Origin: an uncultured Treponema sp.
GTDB taxonomy: Bacteria > Spirochaetota > Spirochaetia > Treponematales > Treponemataceae
Assembly (NCBI GenBank): GCA_937901865.1
Contig: CALDID010000136.1
Location: 1-12,875 of the forward strand
Length of the DNA: 12,875 nt
Reading direction: 5' to 3'
Shown: in pieces, positions 1-6,160 of the stretch
How the letters are laid out: every line of letters starts with the position of its first letter
How positions within the stretch are numbered: position 1 is the stretch's first letter
Translations under genes and position numbers: made by a program
The notes under the pieces: generated by a model
The model's database searches: none
What the model was told of the DNA's origin: nothing
The model's input: the letters and a program-made list of their open reading frames with translations, nothing else

Positions 1-50
1 TGAAGCTGAAAAATCCTGCCGAAGTTTTTTGTTGCACTTGACTTTGCATT

Positions 51-458
51 TTAATAACGGGCGTTCAAGATTTCGAGCAGTGAAGAGCCTGTAAAAGCTA
101 CGTGAAGCTCTGGATAATCATCGTAAATGTTTTTTATCACACGCGACCAATCGGGATATTTATGCACTTCGTCAAGAAAGAGATACTTTCCGCCTCGCTT
201 GGTAAACGTGTCAACAAAATCAAGTAGCGAATTGTCAGCAAAATAAAGGTTATCCAAACTCACATAAATAACAGTACTAAGCTTGTCGGTAAAAGTTTTT
301 TTTATGTGCTGAAGCAAAAGAGTTGTTTTTCCTGTTCCGCGAGAGCCACGAATGAAAACAAGCCTTGCGTTCCAGTTTATCTGGCTTTCTAAACTTCTCA
401 CAAAACGTAAATCTGTTGCAGCAATCTTCTTTCTAAACCGTTCAATTAGCTTTTCCAT
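51..458 (-). CDS. Truncated AAA_14-type ATPase (N-terminal half only, probable gene remnant)
   Basis: The 135-residue product is the nucleotide-binding half of an AAA_14/DUF4143-family ATPase. Visible are Walker A GSRGTGKT (residues 38-45), Walker B YLFLDE ending in D96-E97 followed by the family's VHKYPDW, and a sensor-like FTGSS (122-126). Full-length members run to about 380-420 residues, with an arginine-rich segment and a C-terminal nuclease-like domain. Here translation stops right after ILNARY, where the family normally continues with a DLSRR-like segment. None of the three minus-strand frames in 1-50 restores that segment, so a rearrangement or insertion junction near 50 is more likely than a simple frameshift. 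Family roles are poorly defined; many members look like accessory or selfish genes. The ATG at 456-458 has no Shine-Dalgarno sequence but lies 6 bp downstream of a predicted -10. Its full-length relative lies just upstream on the same strand. Probably not a functional complete protein. Confidence 0.8.
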   Translation of the reverse strand: MEKLIERFRKKIAATDLRFVRSLESQINWNARLVFIRGSRGTGKTTLLLQHIKKTFTDKLSTVIYVSLDNLYFADNSLLDFVDTFTKRGGKYLFLDEVHKYPDWSRVIKNIYDDYPELHVAFTGSSLLEILNARY

Positions 459-539
459 AACTACAGTTTACAAAATAAAGCCGATTTTGTTAAGCAGAGT
501 TTACAAAAATAGTGGAATTTTGTTAAGTGTAGTTAACAA
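454..539 (-). promoter_or_regulatory. Predicted leaderless promoter with three 33-bp-spaced palindromic operators
   Basis: Three 20-bp sites start at 454, 487 and 520, exactly 33 bp apart. The outermost, 520-539, reads TTGTTAAGTGTAGTTAACAA, with arms TTGTTAA/TTAACAA that are perfect over 7 bp. The middle site (487-506) has one arm mismatch. The site at 454-473 keeps one arm (AGTTTACAA) and overlaps the start codon with the other. On the minus strand a -35 TTAACA (488-493), a 17-bp spacer and a -10 TAAACT (465-470) lie inside these sites, putting the transcription start at or next to the A of the ATG at 458. Inference: repression by a protein binding the palindromes, possibly the ATPase itself. 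Confidence 0.6.
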
Positions 540-547
540 TTAGCTAT

Positions 548-1768
548 TTATTCTTCTTTCAGTAGCCATTCTCTGAGGTTCTTTCGGATAATGCCGTTTT
601 CGTTCGATTCGGGAAGCTCGTCTAAGGTCAGAATCAGCTTTGGAAAGTTGTCTTTTATTTCGCACAGCGGACGATATTCCCTTTCTCTTGTTTCTTCACT
701 GCTTAATAAATAGGAAACTTGCATATAGAGCATTTCACCGCCTTTTTTCGCAATGAAGTCAATTTCCCATTCACCATTTTTCCCAATATACACTTCGTAG
801 CCCCTGCGCAAAAGTTCAATATACACAATGTTCTCAAGAATTGCGTTTATGTATGTATCTTTGTAGCCGTGCAAAAAGAAGAGCAGTCCTTGGTCGGCAA
901 AATAGTATTTCTCCATTGTTTCCAGAATCTTTTTTCCGCGAATATCATACCGCTGTACTTTGTGCAGAACAAACGCATTTTGCAGATACTGCAAGTCATT
1001 ATAAACGGTTTCTACAGAAAGTGTTCTGCCGTTTGCTTTCATAAAATCAGAAATACGCTTTGCCGAAAAAATATTTCCCACATTATCCGCAACATACAGA
1101 ATGACTTTTTCAAGCAATGCACTTTCTCTTATTTTGTTTCTCGAAATAATGTCTTTTAAAAGCACAGTGGAATAAATCCCTTCAAGATACGCTCTGATTT
1201 GATTTTCGCTGTTCATCATATCTTTTAAGCCTGGAAAACCGCCGATAGTCATAAATCTTGAAAATGATTGTGAAGAATCTTCAAGAGCATTGAAATATAA
1301 AAACTCTTTGTATGAAAGCGGACGCATAGTTATAACAACATAGCGACCACTTAAATAGGTGGCAAGCTCGGAAGAAAGCAAATGCGCATTGCTTCCCGTA
1401 ATGTAAATGTCGCAGTCGAGCGTACGGGAAGAATAAAGGCTGTTTATGCACTTTTCCCAATCAGTACATTCTTGAATTTCGTCAAACAGCAGATACATTT
1501 TTTCCCCGCTGCACTTTTCACTTCTCTTTTTAATCTCTGCATAAAGAGCTTTTGCGTCTTGTAAATCAGAGTTTTCAAAATCTTCAAAGTTCACGCTGAA
1601 TATATGCGATTGCTCTATTCCGCTTTGCACGATTTTTTCCTCAAGCAGCGAAAGTAAAAAAGATTTTCCGCAGCGTCTTATTCCTTGAATAACTTTGATG
1701 ACAGGTTTGTCTTTGTATTGCGAAATAAGTTCGTCTGTTCCAATTCTCTCTAAGATTTCTTGCTTCAT
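548..1768 (-). CDS. AAA_14 / DUF4143-family ATPase with C-terminal nuclease-like domain
   Basis: This 406-residue protein is a full-length member of the ATP-binding family with an N-terminal AAA_14 domain and a C-terminal DUF4143 (PD-(D/E)XK-like) domain. Visible are Walker A GIRRCGKS (29-36, the GxRRxGKS form typical of the family), Walker B YLLFDEIQE with D96-E97, the sensor segment YITGSNAHLLS (about 122-132) and the arginine segment YLSGRYVVITMRPLSYKEF (about 138-156). A winged-helix-like middle region follows. The C-terminal part carries ENIVYIELLRRGYEV, EIDFIA and YMQVSY, the residues of the degenerate nuclease fold. The biological role of this abundant family is not established; proposed links are to mobile or selfish DNA and DNA binding. 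The ATG at 1766-1768 has no Shine-Dalgarno sequence and a predicted promoter abuts it. It is divergent from valS and followed by a truncated relative. Confidence 0.92.
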   Translation of the reverse strand: MKQEILERIGTDELISQYKDKPVIKVIQGIRRCGKSFLLSLLEEKIVQSGIEQSHIFSVNFEDFENSDLQDAKALYAEIKKRSEKCSGEKMYLLFDEIQECTDWEKCINSLYSSRTLDCDIYITGSNAHLLSSELATYLSGRYVVITMRPLSYKEFLYFNALEDSSQSFSRFMTIGGFPGLKDMMNSENQIRAYLEGIYSTVLLKDIISRNKIRESALLEKVILYVADNVGNIFSAKRISDFMKANGRTLSVETVYNDLQYLQNAFVLHKVQRYDIRGKKILETMEKYYFADQGLLFFLHGYKDTYINAILENIVYIELLRRGYEVYIGKNGEWEIDFIAKKGGEMLYMQVSYLLSSEETREREYRPLCEIKDNFPKLILTLDELPESNENGIIRKNLREWLLKEE

Positions 1769-1770
1769 TT

Positions 1771-1830
1771 GTTTCTAGTATAATCGAAACTTTTTGCAAA
1801 AACAACAAAAGTTTCAGTTATACCCGAAAC
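1771..1830 (-). promoter_or_regulatory. Predicted leaderless promoter with two GTTTC-N10-GAAAC operators
   Basis: Two 20-bp palindromic sites, at 1771-1790 and 1811-1830, share GTTTC...GAAAC arms with a TATA-containing centre and start exactly 40 bp apart. Read on the minus strand, a -35 TTGTTT (1800-1805), a 17-bp spacer and a -10 TATACT (1777-1782) drive the ATPase gene. The -10 lies inside the first palindrome and 8 bp from the ATG, so the transcript should begin within about 2 nt of the start codon, with no ribosome binding site. This suggests autoregulation by occlusion of the -10. Regulator unknown. Confidence 0.6.
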
Positions 1831-1893
1831 TTTCTTTCTTTTCTCTGCTTTCTCCTATTATTGATATAAATAAAAAAAATCTATTGCTTTATA

Positions 1894-1922
1894 TTGTAAA
1901 ATAAAAGGCAATTCGCTATAAT
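1894..1922 (+). promoter_or_regulatory. Sigma70-type promoter of the valS operon
   Basis: A perfect -10 TATAAT (1917-1922) lies 17 bp downstream of a -35-like TTGTAA (1894-1899, four of six consensus bases) in an AT-rich stretch. The transcription start would fall near 1929, giving a leader of about 34 nt that contains the AGAGG ribosome binding site (1950-1954). That leader is too short for a T-box or other tRNA-sensing riboswitch. Confidence 0.65.
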
Positions 1923-1962
1923 CCTTATTCATATTACGTTTTTGAACAAAGAGGTTCTTTTT

Positions 1963-4692
1963 ATGAAAGCTATTGAACTGGAAAAAGCATATAATCCAAA
2001 AGATTTTGAAGACCGTCTCTACAAAGAATGGGTGGAGAAAGGGTATTTTTTGCCGCAATCAGATGAGGCTTCTCCAGTTCACGTCAAAGACGCTCTGTCT
2101 AAAGCTAATTTCACGGTCGTTATTCCGCCGCCGAACGTTACGGGCATTTTGCACATCGGACACGCATTGAACAACACGTTGCAGGACATCGTCGTCCGCT
2201 ATCACCGAATGAAAGGCGATAACACGCTGTGGCTCACTGGAACAGACCACGCAGGCATTGCGACACAAAACGTCGTTGAGCGCGCGCTCAAAAAAGAAGG
2301 GCTTCGCCGTCAGGATTTGGGACGAGAGAAGTTCTTGGAGCGCACATGGGCGGTGTCGAATGACCATCATGACACAATCGTAAAACAGCAGAAAAAACTC
2401 GGCAACTCTGTCGATTGGAAGCGAGAGCGTTTCACTCTTGACGAAGGACTTTCAAAGGCGGTTCGCGATGTTTTCGTAACGCTTTACGAGCGCGGACTTA
2501 TCTATAAAGGTCATTACCTTGTGAACTGGTGTCCTCGCTGCGGCACGGCGTTGGCAGATGATGAAGTTGACCACACAGACACTGCGGGCGCGATGTATCA
2601 TCTTTACTATGAGTACGCGGACGGCAGCGGCAAGATTGAAGTTGCAACAACGCGACCAGAAACGTTCTTCGGTGATACTGCGGTTGCCGTAAACCCTGAG
2701 GACGAGCGATATAAGGACTTAATCGGCAAAAAGGTGCGTCTGCCGCTCATCAATAAGGAAATCCCGATTATCGCCGATGCGTATGTTGATAAAGAGTTCG
2801 GAACAGGTATGGTGAAAATCACGCCTGCTCACGACCCGAACGACTGGGAAGTGGGAAAGCGTCATAATCTTGAAGTCATCAATTTGTTGAACCCTGACGG
2901 CACATTGAACGAGAATGTTCCTGAAAAATACCGCGGACTCACCTGCGACAAGGCGCGCGCCCTCGTTATCGAGGATTTGAAAGCGGTGGGGCTTTTCAAA
3001 GACGAAGAGAAAATCACGCACTCCGTTGGTCATTGCTATCGCTGTAAAACCGTTGTTGAGCCGTATTTAAGCGACCAGTGGTTTGTAAAGATGAAGCCTT
3101 TGGCAGATAAGGCGATGGCTGCGTGGAAAAATGAAGAGTTCGTCTTCTATCCGAGAAAGTGGGAAAACACGTTTACGCACTGGATGGAAAATATCCGCGA
3201 TTGGTGTATCAGCCGTCAGCTGTGGTGGGGACACAGAATTCCTGTGTGGTACTGCCAAAAATGCGGAGAAACAATCGTATCTCGCGAAGACCCGTGTAAG
3301 TGTCCGAAGTGTAACGCTGGCAAAGAGGATTTACAGCAAGACCCTGATGTAATGGATACTTGGTTTAGCTCATGGCTCTGGCCGTTTAGTACACTCGGCT
3401 GGCCAGAAGAAACGGCGGATTTCAAGAAGTTCTATCCGACAACAACGCTTGTTACGGCGTATGATATTATTTTCTTCTGGGTCAGCCGTATGATTATGGC
3501 GGGCTTGGAGTTTACGGGAAAATCTCCGTTCCACGATATTTACATTCACGGACTGGTGCGCGACAAGCAGGGCAGAAAGATGAGCAAATCGCTCGGCAAC
3601 GGAATCGACCCGCTTGAAATCATCGATGAATACGGTTCAGACGCGCTCAAGTTCACTCTTGGCTATATGTGCGCACAGGGGCAGGACGTTCTTGTGGATA
3701 AAGAGAGCTTCAAGCTCGGCAGCCGCTTCTGCAACAAGATTTGGAACGCAAGCCGCTATATTTTGGGCAATCTCGAAGGACGCACGCTTATTCCTGTAAC
3801 AGATAACGATTTGACAGAACTTGACAAGTGGATTTATGCCGAACTCAATGCGGCGGTAAAAGCAGAGCGTTCTGCGCTTGAGGGATACCGCTACAACGAC
3901 GGTGCAAGCGCGCTGTATGAGTTCTTCTGGACAAAGTTCTGCGATTGGTACGTTGAGGCGACAAAGCTTAGCTTCAAGAATGGCGATGAAAGAGAAAAAG
4001 ACCGCGCTGTTTCTGTGTTGCTTAACGTTATGGAAGAAAGTTTGAGACTTTTGCACCCGTTCCTGCCGTTTGTTACCGAAGAGATTTACGGCAAGTTGCC
4101 ACTTTCTGAAATCATCGAAAACAGAAAGAAGGCTGGAGAGCAGAAGATTATCACAAACGCTCTTTATACTGGTATGCTTGTTTGTGCTCCTTTCCCTGTT
4201 GTTGCAGAGAAAAGAGATGACGATACTATTTCTAAACGCTTTGAAGTGTTGCAGGATTTAATCCGCAATGTTCGCACGCTGCGTGCAGAATGTGGCATTG
4301 ACCCTGCGGCAAAGATTCACATCGCGCTTTTGCTCACTCCGAACAGTGCGGCTGAAGTGTGCAAAGAAAAGACTGATATGATTCAGCTTTTGGCTGGTGT
4401 GAGTACAGTTGATTTCGTGGGCGCGAAGCCTGAAAAGTCAATCGGTGCGGTCGGCGATGGTTACGAAGTGTTTATCATCGTTGATGAGAACATCAATAAA
4501 GAGCAGTTGCTCGCTCGCTTCCAAAAAGAGATAACAAAGGAAGAGGGATATATCAAGAACTCTGAAAAGAAGTTGTCTAATTCAAAGTTTGTTGAACACG
4601 CTTCCGCCGAAGTTGTGCAAGCGGAAAAAGATAAACTCGAATTGAGCCGTCGCAGAGTTGAGAAGCTCAACAGCTATATCAAGAGCCTTTAA
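1963..4692 (+). CDS. valS: Valine--tRNA ligase
   Basis: Cytoplasmic class I aminoacyl-tRNA synthetase that joins valine to tRNA-Val using ATP and edits mischarged threonine. At 909 residues it has the usual bacterial length. Visible are PPPNVTGILHIGHAL with the HIGH motif at 64-67, the connective-peptide editing domain around TTRPETFFGDTAVAVNP (from about 228), the GRKMSKSLGNGIDP motif with KMSKS at 539-543, and the WFSSWLWPFSTLGWP segment. Zinc-ribbon-type cysteine pairs (CPRCG, CYRC, CQKCG, CPKC) are present. A charged C-terminal coiled-coil arm (about 848-909) is typical of ValRS. The ATG at 1963 is preferred over the upstream in-frame TTG at 1942 because AGAGG (1950-1954) lies 8 nt before it and the family starts near this point. 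It is first in an apparent operon: the next gene starts 31 nt downstream with no terminator between them. Confidence 0.98.
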   Translation: MKAIELEKAYNPKDFEDRLYKEWVEKGYFLPQSDEASPVHVKDALSKANFTVVIPPPNVTGILHIGHALNNTLQDIVVRYHRMKGDNTLWLTGTDHAGIATQNVVERALKKEGLRRQDLGREKFLERTWAVSNDHHDTIVKQQKKLGNSVDWKRERFTLDEGLSKAVRDVFVTLYERGLIYKGHYLVNWCPRCGTALADDEVDHTDTAGAMYHLYYEYADGSGKIEVATTRPETFFGDTAVAVNPEDERYKDLIGKKVRLPLINKEIPIIADAYVDKEFGTGMVKITPAHDPNDWEVGKRHNLEVINLLNPDGTLNENVPEKYRGLTCDKARALVIEDLKAVGLFKDEEKITHSVGHCYRCKTVVEPYLSDQWFVKMKPLADKAMAAWKNEEFVFYPRKWENTFTHWMENIRDWCISRQLWWGHRIPVWYCQKCGETIVSREDPCKCPKCNAGKEDLQQDPDVMDTWFSSWLWPFSTLGWPEETADFKKFYPTTTLVTAYDIIFFWVSRMIMAGLEFTGKSPFHDIYIHGLVRDKQGRKMSKSLGNGIDPLEIIDEYGSDALKFTLGYMCAQGQDVLVDKESFKLGSRFCNKIWNASRYILGNLEGRTLIPVTDNDLTELDKWIYAELNAAVKAERSALEGYRYNDGASALYEFFWTKFCDWYVEATKLSFKNGDEREKDRAVSVLLNVMEESLRLLHPFLPFVTEEIYGKLPLSEIIENRKKAGEQKIITNALYTGMLVCAPFPVVAEKRDDDTISKRFEVLQDLIRNVRTLRAECGIDPAAKIHIALLLTPNSAAEVCKEKTDMIQLLAGVSTVDFVGAKPEKSIGAVGDGYEVFIIVDENINKEQLLARFQKEITKEEGYIKNSEKKLSNSKFVEHASAEVVQAEKDKLELSRRRVEKLNSYIKSL

Positions 4693-4723
4693 TCAAATAC
4701 GCAATGCGCAGGGAGATAATACT

Positions 4724-5353
4724 ATGGGCAAATATGTAATGCAGACAGAAAAGCCAGAGAAGATGGATACACAGCACATGCTACAGCTCAAAGGGATTTC
4801 CCTTGCGCCATACTTGCAGCTTTCGACTATGCTTATCGGAAAGCGTCGTAGGGCGGGCGGCAATATGTTTCGCCACCAAATAGACACGTTTTCTATTCTT
4901 ATGGATTACGGCTATATCGACAGTGTGCTGCTCAAGGCGAGTGTAATCCACGACGTAGTTGAAGATATTCCTGGCTTTGACACGAACCTTATTTTGAACG
5001 CGGACGACGAGGGAACAAAGGTCTTAGAACTCGTTATGGAAGTAACGAAAAGGGACGGGCAGAAGAAGAACGATTATCTCAAGCACATCGTTGCAAACGG
5101 CAGCCACAAAGCGAAAGTGTTGAAGTGCGCCGACCGAATCAGCAATATGATAAGTTTGGGCTTTGTTACCGACGCGGCATTTATCGAACGCTATTGCGAC
5201 GAAACGGAGTATTTCATTTTCCCGATTGCTTTGGAAGTGGATTACAATATGTATCAAGAGCTTATCGACCTCGTTATGACTCGCCGCGCATATCTTGAAA
5301 ACATCAATTACTGGGACGAAAAAAAGCGAAAAGAAGCCGAATCCGCAAAGTAA
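4724..5353 (+). CDS. Small HD-domain protein of the RelA/SpoT hydrolase type
   Basis: The 209-residue product carries the signature of the metal-dependent (p)ppGpp hydrolase domain of RelA/SpoT homologues. H51 in FRHQIDT comes first, then IHDVVEDI with H76-D77 and E80-D81, then LKCADRISNM with D137 and N141, matching the family's H...HDxxED...K-ADR--N pattern. There is no synthetase, TGS or ACT domain, so it would resemble a stand-alone small alarmone hydrolase or a related nucleotide phosphohydrolase. The N-terminal 25 residues and the lysine-rich C-terminus are not recognisable. The ATG at 4724 is chosen because GGGAG (4711-4715) lies 8 nt upstream; an in-frame start at 4658 would lie inside valS. 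It sits between valS and a Crp/Fnr regulator, so a role in adjusting the response to uncharged tRNA is plausible but inferred. Substrate uncertain. Confidence 0.85.
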   Translation: MGKYVMQTEKPEKMDTQHMLQLKGISLAPYLQLSTMLIGKRRRAGGNMFRHQIDTFSILMDYGYIDSVLLKASVIHDVVEDIPGFDTNLILNADDEGTKVLELVMEVTKRDGQKKNDYLKHIVANGSHKAKVLKCADRISNMISLGFVTDAAFIERYCDETEYFIFPIALEVDYNMYQELIDLVMTRRAYLENINYWDEKKRKEAESAK

Positions 5354-5357
5354 AAAT

Positions 5358-6032
5358 ATGTGGGATAAATCGGATATTCTCATTCTCCAGCAATCCCCTT
5401 TGTTTTCTCATTTTACTTCGCTTACAGAAATCGAAGATGCCTTACATCTTCTAAAAGCCAAGCGAAAGGCTTTCCAAAAAGACGAGTGTGTTTGGAGAGC
5501 TGGCGAGAAAGTTCGTGAAATCGGCGTTGTGTTTTTTGGTGCTGTGCATATAAAGCAAACGGATTGGTGGGGAAACCAAAACATTCTAAACGAGATAAAA
5601 GCGCGCGACATTTTCGGCGAGGCTTTTGCCACTATAAACGATATGCCTTTGTCATCGGACGTGATTTCTGCCACAGAGACCGTGATAATTTTTTTGAATG
5701 TGAGAGAGCTTTTAGAAAGCGATGACTGCGATAATATGCTCTCTCTTCGCTTCATAAAAAATCTGTACAAAATTAGCTCTTCTCGGAATCGCTATTTAAC
5801 AAAGAAACTCCGCTATCTTTCTTGCCGCACAACTCGCGATAAATTGCTCTCGTATTTTTCTGAACAGGCAAGAGTAAAGAAATCTCCCTCGTTCGATATT
5901 CCTTTTGACCGCCAACAGCTTGCAGATTATCTTTCTGTGGAACGGAGTGCGATGAGCGCGGAACTTGGGAGAATGAAAAAAGATGGGCTTTTGGACTTCA
6001 AGAAAAATCATTTCACGCTTCTTAAAGAATAG
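5358..6032 (+). CDS. Crp/Fnr-family transcriptional regulator
   Basis: A 224-residue protein with the two-domain Crp/Fnr layout. An N-terminal cyclic-nucleotide-binding-like beta-barrel spans about residues 15-125 and includes the GAVHIKQ turn and KARDIFGEAFATIND, the equivalent of the phosphate-binding cassette. A dimer helix follows, then a C-terminal winged helix whose recognition segment is DRQQLADYLSVERSAMSAEL (about 184-203). There is no FNR-type N-terminal cysteine cluster, so an oxygen-sensing Fe-S centre is unlikely; the cassette lacks the canonical cAMP-contacting Arg-Ser pair, so the ligand is unknown. The ATG at 5358 starts 4 nt after the HD gene's stop codon, which implies co-transcription and probably translational coupling; no strong ribosome binding site is seen. 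It ends in TAG, immediately before a bidirectional terminator. It is probably a cytoplasmic DNA-binding dimer with unknown targets. Confidence 0.9.
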   Translation: MWDKSDILILQQSPLFSHFTSLTEIEDALHLLKAKRKAFQKDECVWRAGEKVREIGVVFFGAVHIKQTDWWGNQNILNEIKARDIFGEAFATINDMPLSSDVISATETVIIFLNVRELLESDDCDNMLSLRFIKNLYKISSSRNRYLTKKLRYLSCRTTRDKLLSYFSEQARVKKSPSFDIPFDRQQLADYLSVERSAMSAELGRMKKDGLLDFKKNHFTLLKE

Positions 6033-6105
6033 CGTATTTTTTTGTACTCTCGCACAATAGGAATAATAAAACACAGCGAAAAAGAAGTATGTTGCAACAA
6101 CAAAA

Positions 6106-6136
6106 AAAACACTAGAGAAATAATCCCTAGTGTTTT
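6106..6136. terminator. Bidirectional rho-independent terminator between convergent genes
   Basis: A perfect 10-bp stem AAAACACTAG (6106-6115) / CTAGTGTTTT (6127-6136) encloses an 11-nt loop. On the minus strand it is followed by a run of eight T's, ideal for ending the 6161-7642 lipoprotein transcript. On the plus strand TTTTATAAGCTCTTTATTT follows, serving the valS-HD-crp transcript less strongly. Confidence 0.8.
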
Positions 6137-6160
6137 ATAAGCTCTTTATTTAGAACTTAT

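Noticed and set aside
1..14. Match of 14 bases with 7766-7779
   Set aside because: The shared A-rich 14-mer does not extend on either side, and one such match is not unexpected in 12.9 kb.
719..1159. Plus-strand open frame of 146 codons opposite the full-length ATPase gene
   Set aside because: No ribosome binding site, implausible composition, and it lies entirely antisense to a well-supported family member.
1850..1962. T-box or other leader riboswitch for valS
   Set aside because: The predicted leader is about 34 nt, with no specifier stem, T-box sequence or terminator.
1942..1962. Upstream TTG start for valS adding seven residues
   Set aside because: The ATG at 1963 has the AGAGG site at proper spacing and fits the family start; the upstream TTG would place that ribosome binding site inside the coding sequence.
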